From Confluentibacter flavum (GTDB lineage: Bacteria; Bacteroidota; Bacteroidia; Flavobacteriales; Flavobacteriaceae): a stretch of DNA of 64,000 nt. The stretch spans positions 62,001 to 126,000 of the forward strand of contig NZ_PJEO01000051.1 in NCBI RefSeq assembly GCF_002843175.1. Direction: 5' to 3'. A program made the translations under genes and the position numbers. The notes under the pieces were generated by a model. The model was not told where the DNA came from. It worked only from the letters and a program-made list of their open reading frames with translations, and did not search any database. Of this stretch, positions 17,243 through 25,135 are shown in pieces (within the stretch, counting starts at the first letter, position 1; every line of letters starts with the position of its first letter).

Positions 17243-19293
17243 GATTTTTCGGGGATTATTGGAATATTAATTGTTATTTTGGTTCCTTTGCCTTGTGTCG
17301 ATTTTAAAGCATACGTACCGTTCATTTTTTTCGTTCTGGAATGAATGTTTTTCAGCCCTATGCCAGAGCCACGTTTGCCGCGTGTACCAATACCATTATC
17401 GGTCATTTCAAGTGTTAGGTTGTTGCCATACCATAAAAACTGCAAAATAAAACTAGAGGCCTGAGCATGTTTTATACAGTTTTGTAACGCTTCCTCGATA
17501 ATGTGATAGAGGTTTACCTTAATGAGGTTGTCTATCTGTTCCCATGGAATATTACCATCATGCCGTAACTGATATTCAAACTTTCCAATTTTACTGCGTT
17601 TGGAAACCAAGCTTTCTACGATAAAAATAAAATCGATGGGGTATTCCATCATGTTGTTCTTCAGTTCATGTGACAGCTCCCTAATTTTCTTTTCGATGCC
17701 CTGCAACTCCTCAAGATAGAATTGGTGTTTTTTAATGGCCGTGTCCTCGCCCTTTAATTCGAGATAATTCCAACCCATTCTAAGGGCGAATAAATCGCTT
17801 AGGATGCTATCATGTAAATCTTCGGAAATGCGAATCCGTTCTTGGTTGCGACCTTGTTGTAGTTTATCCTGTTGTTGCAGTGTAAGCCGGTAGATTTGCT
17901 CATTGGCCCGTTGCTGATTGGTTTCAAACTGCAATAGTTTATTTTGGGATTTTTGTCGATAAATGAGATAGGCCAAAAAAATGAGTAGAAAGGAAACCAA
18001 TCCGCCTATAAAAGTCCAAGTCACTCTAGAGGATAGCTGTTTGTTTCGGGCGATATACTGATCTGTTTCATATTGAATACGGGTAAACTTATTACGCGTG
18101 TTTCGTTCCTGAGCCTGAACCAGCTTGTTTATGATAATATACTGTTCCAGGTATTTGTCCTTACCTTTAGTATCAAGTCTAGAAAGTAACTCCAGTGATC
18201 GAAGAATGTCTCTATTATTTTTGATATGTTGGGATAATTTGTAGGCCTTTTTGGCATGGTCTAAAGCCATGGCAGTATCTTTTTGCTTGGCATAGTAGAC
18301 TGCTAAATGGGCTCTACTCATAATCACTCCCGAAATATTATGCATGCTATCCCTAATATGTAGTGCCTCAAAAAAAGCCTTAGGCAAATCTGAGGTATCA
18401 TTATTTAGAAATCTGCTAAAAGCCTTGTTGTCAATCAGGCGGGCATAAAGAAAGGGATCAATTGCCCTTAAGTCTGTTATTTTTAATGCTTTTTCAAAAT
18501 AAGCAATGGCTTGGTTTTGGTTTCCTTGTTTTTGGTAAATAAGCCCCATATTATTGTAACTATCTTGCAGAAAAAGGGATTTATCTTCAAGCTTATCCAA
18601 ATAATCCAAAGCCATTTGGTGATAGGATAAGGATTTATCATAGTCTTCGAGTTCCTCATAGATAACACCTAAAAGGTTGTAGCACAGGTAAAGCTGTTTA
18701 TGTTTGTTCAGGGGTTTAAAAATTTCAATGGCTTGAAACAAATACACTTCCGCACCTGTGTAATCCCTGAGTCTGCTAAGAATAAAGGCCATGTTATAGA
18801 GCATCCTAGCTGCATAAAACGTATTTTCGGTTTCATGAAAAAGTTTGCGCGCCTTTTGGTAATGATAATATGAACTGTCATAACTTAGCTGCCTTAGGTA
18901 ATATGCCCCATAATTCCAATGCATATCAGCAATCTTTGCGGTGTCCTGCAATTGAACGGCGAAGGTGTATGCTTTATGTCCCGAAGCGAAAAAAAGTGCA
19001 GAATCGTGACTCTTATAAGCTTGGTATGCAATAGTGTTGAGATGCTCCAATGCTACTGAATCCACAGTAGTTTCACTTAATCGGAAAGCTTTTTGGAGTA
19101 AAATACCTTTTTGGGCATTGGTAAGGTGGTCTGTTTTAACCTTTTGAAGAAGCACAGAAATACTGTCTCCTCTATCCATATCATGGTGTTTAAATTCCGA
19201 TCGATCCTTGCAGTCCACAAAGAAGAGCATCAAAAACAGCATACAGAAAAGGAGTGAAGCTAGGTTATATTTTAAGTTACAGCACTTCACCAC
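17239..19293 (-). CDS. TPR-containing sensor histidine kinase (NarX-like)
   Basis: A 684-residue hybrid-layout kinase. The N terminus has a hydrophobic segment with a possible lipobox Cys28, followed by 7-8 tetratricopeptide repeats (about 85-400) in the periplasm, one membrane helix (about 425-447), a coiled-coil, a HisKA_3 dimerisation domain with the phospho-His in E-D-L-H-D-S-I (near 494), and a HATPase domain with D-N-G-I-G and G-S-G-I-G-L motifs. A TPR sensor domain usually reads protein-protein contacts rather than small molecules, so the input may be a partner protein or peptide. Confidence 0.88.
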   Translation of the reverse strand: MVKCCNLKYNLASLLFCMLFLMLFFVDCKDRSEFKHHDMDRGDSISVLLQKVKTDHLTNAQKGILLQKAFRLSETTVDSVALEHLNTIAYQAYKSHDSALFFASGHKAYTFAVQLQDTAKIADMHWNYGAYYLRQLSYDSSYYHYQKARKLFHETENTFYAARMLYNMAFILSRLRDYTGAEVYLFQAIEIFKPLNKHKQLYLCYNLLGVIYEELEDYDKSLSYHQMALDYLDKLEDKSLFLQDSYNNMGLIYQKQGNQNQAIAYFEKALKITDLRAIDPFLYARLIDNKAFSRFLNNDTSDLPKAFFEALHIRDSMHNISGVIMSRAHLAVYYAKQKDTAMALDHAKKAYKLSQHIKNNRDILRSLELLSRLDTKGKDKYLEQYIIINKLVQAQERNTRNKFTRIQYETDQYIARNKQLSSRVTWTFIGGLVSFLLIFLAYLIYRQKSQNKLLQFETNQQRANEQIYRLTLQQQDKLQQGRNQERIRISEDLHDSILSDLFALRMGWNYLELKGEDTAIKKHQFYLEELQGIEKKIRELSHELKNNMMEYPIDFIFIVESLVSKRSKIGKFEYQLRHDGNIPWEQIDNLIKVNLYHIIEEALQNCIKHAQASSFILQFLWYGNNLTLEMTDNGIGTRGKRGSGIGLKNIHSRTKKMNGTYALKSTQGKGTKITINIPIIPEKS

Positions 19294-19321
19294 ATATAAG
19301 AGAGACCTGTAATATAGGAAA

Positions 19322-19348
19322 AGCCTCTAACAAAAACTGTTAAAGGCT
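19322..19348 (-). terminator. Terminator-like hairpin after the small lipoprotein gene
   Basis: AGCCT-TAACA (19322-19332) pairs with TGTTA-AGGCT (19338-19348) around one mismatch; on the minus strand it is followed by TTTT. It sits between the 53-residue lipoprotein gene and the kinase gene, so it would lower read-through into the kinase. Confidence 0.5.
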
Positions 19349-19385
19349 GGATTAAAAATCGAAATAAACGTGTTTACACGAAGGT

Positions 19386-19547
19386 TTAGTCATCTTTATC
19401 ATTATCCGGACGCACACTGGAATCATCACCAGTGGCCACCACTTCGGCAGGAGGCGTGCTTTTTTGGTGGATTTCAGTGGGTGTGCAGGACATAAAAAAG
19501 TTCAGTAATAAGGTTGCCAATAGGATATGGTTTATGGAAATTCTCAT
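19386..19547 (-). CDS. Small acidic lipoprotein, 53 residues
   Basis: A short frame starting at ATG 19547. It has a hydrophobic signal segment, the lipobox F-M-S-C with Cys21, and a 33-residue mature part that is polar and ends in an acidic tail (D-N-D-K-D-D). A signal sequence with a correct lipobox followed by a stop and a hairpin makes it a believable gene despite its size. It lies directly upstream of the TPR kinase in the same orientation and could be its periplasmic ligand or anchor partner; that is inference. Confidence 0.6.
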   Translation of the reverse strand: MRISINHILLATLLLNFFMSCTPTEIHQKSTPPAEVVATGDDSSVRPDNDKDD

Positions 19548-19582
19548 AGTATTAATGTTTTTAATTACACAAATGTTTTGGA

Positions 19583-19645
19583 GTCAGAAGTGTTTCTGAC
19601 AAGTGATTGTATTGTGCACAATGGAAACATGACCTCAAAAAGGTC
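19583..19645. promoter_or_regulatory. Cluster of three short palindromes
   Basis: Three inverted repeats lie within 63 bases: GTCAGAA/TTCTGAC (19583-19600), the 12-base palindrome ATTGTGCACAAT (19611-19622) and GACCT/AGGTC (19631-19645). They lie in the 229-base gap between the LytTR regulator and the small lipoprotein and are candidates for operators or a terminator/operator combination. The rest of the gap shows nothing recognisable. Confidence 0.35.
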
Positions 19646-19776
19646 CCGTTAAAAGCAGCTTTCTTCGTCTAATTTAGTAGTCCTAAATGTTGTGGAAGTC
19701 AAATAATCCATGGCTTTAGTGAGGGTGTGGTTTCCATGAGGGAGCGTCTGGTTTTTAAAAGGCAGTGTAACGCCAA

Positions 19777-20487
19777 TTAGAACGTTATCTTGGGAAGTGA
19801 CGAAAAAATGGCATCCATAGTCCCTTGGTATTTTTTGGAGAAGGGGATTAGGTTTTTAAAATGGTTTAGCTTGCAAATACCTTTACCAAAATCGATGCGA
19901 TTAACCTCTGAGGTGTTGATGATAAAACTTTTATGAACCCTTTTAAAATGATCAGGTAATTTATTTTCAAAAGTCTTTAAGGTTTTAAAAGCCGTAATGA
20001 TGTCTCCATTCAGCATGTGAAAGTCCGTGGTATTGTTGTCAGCCTTCAAAAGAATAATCGCTTGCGTATTCAAAAAGTGGTAGTTTTTGTATGATTTAAG
20101 ACAAACTAATTTACCATCAGTGACAGGCTTCTTTTGAAACCTTGCTATGCTTTTGTTAATTTCACAAGAGGCCAAAGGCGTTATTAAGTAATCATAAAAT
20201 TCATGTTTGATGGATTGATAGGCGAGTTCTGTGTTGGTAGATAAAGCAATAAATGCTGGAAGGGGTATTTTATAAAGATGTAGCTCCAGGGTAAATCTAA
20301 AAGCATCGGCAAAAACACCGTCGACATTTATAAATACCAAATCAGGTTGGTGCGTTATAATTAGATCAAGAGCCTTATTTAAACATACTGTGTTTCCCAA
20401 TAATTCAAACCTTCCTGTTTTTTGTAATTCATGCTCGATTAAGCGAATGGATTCTTCATCGGAGTCTATAATCAAATAATTTTTCAA
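19777..20487 (-). CDS. LytTR-type regulator with degenerate receiver domain
   Basis: A 236-residue protein with a receiver-like N terminus (1-120) and a LytTR DNA-binding C terminus (about 135-230, with H-F-K-R-V-H-K-S-F-I-I-N). The phospho-acceptor position is Asn54 in V-F-I-N-V-D instead of Asp, the acidic pair is broken (D8-S9) and the conserved Lys near the end of the domain is Thr (Y-L-I-T-P). It therefore probably does not work by phosphorylation. It is divergent from rteC and may control the element or the peptide locus. Confidence 0.82.
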   Translation of the reverse strand: MKNYLIIDSDEESIRLIEHELQKTGRFELLGNTVCLNKALDLIITHQPDLVFINVDGVFADAFRFTLELHLYKIPLPAFIALSTNTELAYQSIKHEFYDYLITPLASCEINKSIARFQKKPVTDGKLVCLKSYKNYHFLNTQAIILLKADNNTTDFHMLNGDIITAFKTLKTFENKLPDHFKRVHKSFIINTSEVNRIDFGKGICKLNHFKNLIPFSKKYQGTMDAIFSSLPKITF

Positions 20488-20643
20488 AGCTGCTAATTAT
20501 GGCTTTTAAATTATTAAGTTGGTGATAGAGCTTAGTAGATGAAATGAATAAAAATAATATACAAAGTATCTACACTGAGATAGGGTGATTCAGCTATTTT
20601 GTATCCAGGTAAACAATTTTTTTTAATATAATTTCATCCGGCA

Positions 20644-21489
20644 ATGAATATCTATGAAGACTATTTGAATGACCTGAATCAAGACCTGGAATGTCTAGAG
20701 CGTGAACCATTGGACGCTCTTTCCAAATCTGAGCAAGGCATTAGAAAAATCACTTTGGTCATTAAGAAACTCAGAGATAAGGTCGTCCTTGAGGGGTTTC
20801 GTGGAAAAGATGAAGAAATACATTTTTTTAAACATATAAAACCTCAAGTGTTTGGTAAACTTATTTACTACAGGAAGCTTTTTACCATGGAAAGTAAACG
20901 GCCTAGAAGTACCAATGAAGCACAAAGACAGTATTTTGTAACCCAAATTGATAAATTGCAGGAATATTTTAACAATAATCAGGAATTTTATCATTATTAC
21001 CGCAGTGGTGCTACCTTCTTAGATGAGCACTATTTTATGCGTAGGGATGCAGAAATTACCTTCCATCTAGATACCTTACATGTTGTAACTGACATACCGT
21101 TTTCTACGAGCCATGATAGTTCTGTAGCCGTCATTATGGCCTATAATCAGTTGATTGTCTATTCGAAAAAGGAAATAGGAAAACTTGATAATGGCTATGT
21201 GAAAATTACCGAATCCCATAAGGGAAATTCAATACCAAAGCTGTTTTGGACGAGTACTAAAGTGGATTTAATTGAGTTGATTTATGCCTTACACGCATCG
21301 GGTGCTATAAATCGCGGTGCCGCTAATATCAATGACATAGCTGATTCATTTGAAATACTTTTGGAAACGGATTTAGGGGATTATTATCGAACCTATTCAG
21401 AGATCCGCTCCAGAAAGTTACATAGAACAAAGTTTATAGATAAGCTGAAGGAATCACTTGATCAACATATGCTGAATTTAGACCGTTAA
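20644..21489 (+). CDS. rteC: RteC-domain regulator of element excision
   Basis: A 281-residue protein whose C-terminal half carries the RteC pattern (W-T-S-T-K-V-D-L-I-E-L-I-Y-A-L-H, then N-I-N-D-I-A-x-x-F-E). In CTnDOT, RteC binds an inverted repeat upstream of the excision operon and switches excision on. Here it is transcribed towards an excisionase-like HTH gene 256 bases downstream, with a matching palindrome in between. It starts the conjugative-element part of the window. A terminator-like hairpin follows immediately. Confidence 0.9.
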   Translation: MNIYEDYLNDLNQDLECLEREPLDALSKSEQGIRKITLVIKKLRDKVVLEGFRGKDEEIHFFKHIKPQVFGKLIYYRKLFTMESKRPRSTNEAQRQYFVTQIDKLQEYFNNNQEFYHYYRSGATFLDEHYFMRRDAEITFHLDTLHVVTDIPFSTSHDSSVAVIMAYNQLIVYSKKEIGKLDNGYVKITESHKGNSIPKLFWTSTKVDLIELIYALHASGAINRGAANINDIADSFEILLETDLGDYYRTYSEIRSRKLHRTKFIDKLKESLDQHMLNLDR

Positions 21490-21512
21490 AAATACCCAAG
21501 ATGGGTGTTTTT
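21488..21512 (+). terminator. Terminator-like hairpin after rteC
   Basis: The 11-bp stem AAAAATACCCA/TGGGTGTTTTT (one T-G wobble) with loop AGA starts at the stop codon and runs into T6. Its core ACCCAAGATGGGT is nearly the palindrome at 21608-21622, so it may double as a regulator site. Confidence 0.6.
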
Positions 21513-21607
21513 TATAACTCATGTTTACCGTCCTGTTTTGTATGGTTTTAAAATCAGATTACTTTAAAATTTTTATAAAAAATCTTAAAAGAGCCTTTGG
21601 AAAAAAT

Positions 21608-21622
21608 CACCCAAGTTGGGTG
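21608..21622. promoter_or_regulatory. Palindrome CACCCAAGTTGGGTG, candidate RteC operator
   Basis: A perfect 7+7 inverted repeat around a central G, in the 256-base gap between rteC and the excisionase-like gene. RteC of CTnDOT acts on an inverted repeat in the equivalent place. The gap otherwise holds only an unconvincing 62-codon frame. Confidence 0.5.
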
Positions 21623-21745
21623 TGCCTTGTGAATAAGGAATTAAATTGTTTCCCAGTTTTGCCATACGAAAGTCAAATCAGTGCAAAGTCGTCCAAACGT
21701 TATTTTTAGGGATGATAACACGGACGGCTTTGTTTTTTAAAATCA

Positions 21746-22033
21746 ATGTTACTTATGGGAGCGACCATCATCACTACGGAAGATCTTCGGGAATTTAAAA
21801 CGGAATTACTGAATGATATCAAACAATTACTGAACAACCAATCAGGGCACCAAACCAAGCAATGGCTAAAATCACCTGAGGTCAGGGAACTCCTTGGGAT
21901 TTCCCCAGGAACCCTGCAAAACCTACGTATCAATGGCACCCTGCCATATACCAAGGTTGGCGGGGTGCTATATTATGACCATAAGGAAATCATGCAACTT
22001 TTGGAAAGCAATAGGGTCCATAACAAATTCTAA
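21746..22033 (+). CDS. Excisionase-like helix-turn-helix protein
   Basis: A 95-residue protein with an N-terminal coiled segment and a winged-HTH/MerR-like domain (about 40-90): W-L-K-S-P-E-V-R-E-L-L-G-I-S, then G-T-L-P-Y-T-K-V-G-G-V-L-Y-Y-D. Such proteins act as recombination directionality factors or regulators in CTn elements. An in-frame ATG at 21755 is an alternative start. It is 9 bases before the next gene. Confidence 0.85.
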   Translation: MLLMGATIITTEDLREFKTELLNDIKQLLNNQSGHQTKQWLKSPEVRELLGISPGTLQNLRINGTLPYTKVGGVLYYDHKEIMQLLESNRVHNKF

Positions 22034-22042
22034 AAGGCCATT

Positions 22043-22582
22043 TTGGAGGAGATTAATTATATCAAGCACCTTAATGCGGTTTTTTTGTGTTTCTCTAGGG
22101 ATACCAGGCTCAATCCAACACATATCAGTCTCTATGTTGCACTCTTCCAATTATGGAACCTGAATTATTTCAAAACCGAATTCTATATCAATCGCGAGGA
22201 AGTCATGTCGTTTTCAAAAATTGGATCCAAAAGTACCTACCACCGTTGTATCAAGGAATTAAGCCTTTGGAGCTATATTTTATATGCACCCTCCCACAAC
22301 CCATTTAAGGGCAGCCGCATTAAGATGTTCGATTTTGGGACAAGTTCTGGACAAGCTCTGGACCTAAGCCGTACCAATATTGGGACAAGTAGTGGACAAG
22401 CAGTGGTATCTATAAACAAACATATACAAACCTTGGAAAACAATAAAAACTTAAACAAACGGGAAAATTTAAAAAATTTGATTTTTGAAAATTCTGAAAC
22501 GGATGGCAAACGGAATGGAGCTTCCCCATATCGGGACAACTTAAAAACAAGCACGGATAAAAAATACAATGAGCCCTTATGA
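22043..22582 (+). CDS. Uncharacterised ICE protein with replication-regulator-like N terminus
   Basis: A 179-residue protein starting at TTG 22043. The first half (about 10-90) resembles the helical N-terminal domain common in plasmid and ICE replication or transcription regulators (L-N-P-T-H-I-S-L-Y-V-A-L-F, then S-K-S-T-Y-H-R-C-I-K-E-L). The second half is low-complexity and polar, with two G-T-S-S-G-Q-A repeats at about 98-126. It overlaps the ATPase gene by 4 bases (ATGA), so the pair is translationally coupled. A role in element maintenance is likely but not shown. Confidence 0.7.
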   Translation: MEEINYIKHLNAVFLCFSRDTRLNPTHISLYVALFQLWNLNYFKTEFYINREEVMSFSKIGSKSTYHRCIKELSLWSYILYAPSHNPFKGSRIKMFDFGTSSGQALDLSRTNIGTSSGQAVVSINKHIQTLENNKNLNKRENLKNLIFENSETDGKRNGASPYRDNLKTSTDKKYNEPL

Positions 22583-23241
22583 TTATCCAAAAACCATATA
22601 TCATTTTGGAAGGTAACGTGGAATATACCTTAGGGCATATCCAGAACAACCTGATTATTTATGATTTTGATAAAATACTTGTTTACCTGAACGCCAAAGG
22701 GAAGTTATTGTTCGGTGCGGGCTTTAAGCTATTCGATGAAGACAGTGAAATCGTTTTTAGGCTTTGCAATTATATGATCCGTGATGAGGCCAACTGTAAA
22801 AAGTTGGATATGGATGTTCGTAAGGGTGTTTTGTTGACCGGTCCCGTAGGTTGCGGTAAAACCAGTTTGATGAAATTGCTTAGGCACATAGTGCCACATC
22901 AAAAGCCATATAAAATGATGCCTTCCAGAAATATTGTTTTTGGATTTAACCACATCGGTTATAAAACCATCGAGGATTTTGGCAATGGACAGTGCTTTTG
23001 CTTTGATGATCTAGGTGTAGAACCCATGGGAAGGCATTATGGTAAGGATTGTAATGTCATGGGTGAAGTCCTGCTTTCCAGATATGATTTATTTTTAGGC
23101 TACAGCATCAAGACCCATGCTACCACCAATCTCAATGCCCAGGAATTGGAAGAGCGCTATGGCATTCGGGTACGTTCACGTATGAGGGAGTTGTTTAATT
23201 TGGTGGCGTTTGATGATGGGAGCAAAGATAAAAGGACATAA
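22579..23241 (+). CDS. DnaC/IstB-like AAA+ ATPase of the element
   Basis: A 220-residue ATPase with Walker A G-P-V-G-C-G-K-T-S at 88-96 and Walker B F-C-F-D-D-L-G near 137-143; the C terminus contains R-V-R-S-R-M-R-E-L-F, a sensor-2-like arginine patch. This is the helicase-loader or IstB-like type frequently paired with the preceding gene in flavobacterial ICEs. It probably loads replication or transposition proteins onto the excised element. Confidence 0.8.
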   Translation: MIIQKPYIILEGNVEYTLGHIQNNLIIYDFDKILVYLNAKGKLLFGAGFKLFDEDSEIVFRLCNYMIRDEANCKKLDMDVRKGVLLTGPVGCGKTSLMKLLRHIVPHQKPYKMMPSRNIVFGFNHIGYKTIEDFGNGQCFCFDDLGVEPMGRHYGKDCNVMGEVLLSRYDLFLGYSIKTHATTNLNAQELEERYGIRVRSRMRELFNLVAFDDGSKDKRT

Positions 23242-23397
23242 GTTTTAGGAAAATATAAAGGCTTATTTTCAAAGGATAATATGTCTTAAGGATCCATTAA
23301 ACTTTGGCAAAAACAAGGAAAATTTGCCAAAGTTTTATAAGGACAAAAGATGGTTTTCCGATTGCATGCATCAATAGTATAATACAATAACAAAAAA

Positions 23398-23454
23398 TAA
23401 ATGATTGTTATTTCAATCATAATAACTATATTTGCTTGAAATAACAATCATTTA
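23398..23454 (+). promoter_or_regulatory. hipBA promoter inside a 19-bp inverted repeat operator
   Basis: TAAATGATTGTTATTTCAA (23398-23416) and TTGAAATAACAATCATTTA (23436-23454) are perfect inverted copies 19 bases apart. The promoter is embedded: TTG at 23405-23407, 19-base spacer, TATATTTG at 23427-23434. The -33 element lies in the left arm and the start of transcription in the right arm, ideal for repression by HipB. Confidence 0.8.
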
Positions 23455-23458
23455 AGGA

Positions 23459-23746
23459 ATGGGAAAGAAAAAACAAATATTGTTTCCAAAGCATAAGGAC
23501 ATCCTTAAACAGGTGGGTGCTAATATTAAGTTGGCCCGTAGAAGAAGGAAACTGACCCAAGCGCAAGTTGCTGAAAGGGCAGATATTGTTAGGAGTACCT
23601 TGTACCTAATTGAAACGGGAAATCCTAGTGTAGCCATAGGGGCCTATTTCAACGTGATGCGCGCATTGGGCCTTCAGGAAGATTTTTTGAAGTTGGCAGC
23701 TGATGATGGGTTTGGCAGAAAACTCCAGGACCTAGAGTTGCTTTAA
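23459..23746 (+). CDS. hipB: HipB-type antitoxin, XRE HTH
   Basis: A 95-residue helix-turn-helix protein (about 20-75: I-K-L-A-R-R-R-R-K-L-T-Q-A-Q-V-A-E-R-A, then S-T-L-Y-L-I-E-T-G-N-P-S). It is encoded just upstream of hipA and preceded by a large operator-promoter that it probably represses alone or with HipA. The predicted transcript start leaves only about 18 bases before the ATG at 23459. The 54-base spacer to hipA contains no terminator. Confidence 0.88.
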   Translation: MGKKKQILFPKHKDILKQVGANIKLARRRRKLTQAQVAERADIVRSTLYLIETGNPSVAIGAYFNVMRALGLQEDFLKLAADDGFGRKLQDLELL

Positions 23747-23800
23747 CCATTATTAAGTACGGGGTCAATAAATCTTTAAATTTTTAAATTAAAACCAAAA

Positions 23801-25051
23801 ATGGCAACTGGAAAATTAGACATATATGTATTCGCCCATTGGAAAGGCATGCAAAAACCCCAATTGATAGGAACCCTTTCTGCATTACATGCCAAGGGAA
23901 GGAAGGCCTTTAGTTTTGAATATGAAAAGGGCTGGGTGGCATCCAAACAACAAATGCTCTTGGATCCGGATATACAATTCTATACCGGTCCACAATATCC
24001 AAACAATAAGGTAAACTTTGGGGTGTTCTTGGACAGTATGCCGGATACCTGGGGGCGTACACTAATGAAACGTAAGGAGGTACAACGTGCAAATATAAAA
24101 GGGGAAAGGGCAAGGACATTATACGAAGTGGATTATTTGTTGGGTGTGTATGATGAAAGCCGTATGGGGGGCTTACGGTTCAAGACGGATATCAACGGAC
24201 CTTTTTTGGATGATAACGACCAAACACCAACACCTCCATGGTCATCCATACGCGAGCTGCAAGAAGCGGCAAAAGGTTTTGAAAATGAAGAAGCCAGTGA
24301 TGACGTTAAAAAGTGGCTGGACATATTAATGGCACCAGGATCATCTTTAGGAGGCGCACGGCCTAAAGCAAATATTTTGGACGAAAATAATGAGCCATGG
24401 ATTGCTAAATTCCCTTCCAAAAATGATACAACGGATAAAGCGGCATGGGAATATTTGGCCTATCGATTGGCACTAAAGGCAGGCATTCACATGTCGCCAT
24501 CAAGGATAGAAAAGGTATCGGGACAATTTAATACATTTTTTACAAAGCGATTTGATCGTGAAGAAGGTGAACGTGTCCATTTTGCATCTGCAATGACCAT
24601 GACAGGAAACAATGAGGACACCATCAGGGACCAGCAAGCCAGTTATTTGGATCTGGCAGAATTCATTCAAAACCAAGGTGCCATGGTCAATGAAAACCTG
24701 GAACAGCTGTGGCGTAGAATCGTATTCAATATAGCCATTTCAAATACGGATGACCACCTGCGAAACCATGGCTTTATCTTAACAAGCCTAGGATGGGTAC
24801 TTTCACCAGCCTATGATTTAAACCCATCCATAGATAAAGATGGTTTGTCCTTGAATATCGATGTGCATAACAACGAACTGGATTATGGTTTGGCCAAAAG
24901 TGTGGGCCTATTTTTTCGCTTGACAGAACTGGAAATGGATGCCATAATAGCTGAAGTTTCATCGGCAGTTTCGGAATGGAAAAAGGAAGCCAATGCCTTA
25001 GGGATTTCCAGAAGGGAACAGGAGCTTATGTCCAAGGCATTTAACACATAG
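23801..25051 (+). CDS. hipA: HipA-family serine/threonine kinase toxin
   Basis: A 416-residue HipA with an N-terminal HipA_N subdomain (about 10-110, containing F-L-D-S-M-P-D-T-W-G-R) and the kinase domain. Key motifs are S-L-G-G-A-R-P-K-A near 185-193 (nucleotide loop), N-T-D-D-H-L-R-N-H-G near 315-324 (catalytic Asp) and S-P-A-Y-D-L-N-P (metal-binding Asp). All appear intact. In Escherichia coli HipA phosphorylates glutamyl-tRNA synthetase to stall growth. Here the pair probably stabilises the element. Confidence 0.9.
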   Translation: MATGKLDIYVFAHWKGMQKPQLIGTLSALHAKGRKAFSFEYEKGWVASKQQMLLDPDIQFYTGPQYPNNKVNFGVFLDSMPDTWGRTLMKRKEVQRANIKGERARTLYEVDYLLGVYDESRMGGLRFKTDINGPFLDDNDQTPTPPWSSIRELQEAAKGFENEEASDDVKKWLDILMAPGSSLGGARPKANILDENNEPWIAKFPSKNDTTDKAAWEYLAYRLALKAGIHMSPSRIEKVSGQFNTFFTKRFDREEGERVHFASAMTMTGNNEDTIRDQQASYLDLAEFIQNQGAMVNENLEQLWRRIVFNIAISNTDDHLRNHGFILTSLGWVLSPAYDLNPSIDKDGLSLNIDVHNNELDYGLAKSVGLFFRLTELEMDAIIAEVSSAVSEWKKEANALGISRREQELMSKAFNT

Positions 25052-25135
25052 AACCCATTTCAACGAATGGACAGTTTCTTTTAAAACAACTAAGGAGACT
25101 TGTTTTTAGCGTTTTAAAATATTTAAGGGAACCTT

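Noticed and set aside
21521-21709. 62-codon frame between rteC and the excisionase-like gene
   Set aside because: It runs through the palindrome at 21608-21622 and has no signal, family or ribosome-binding support.
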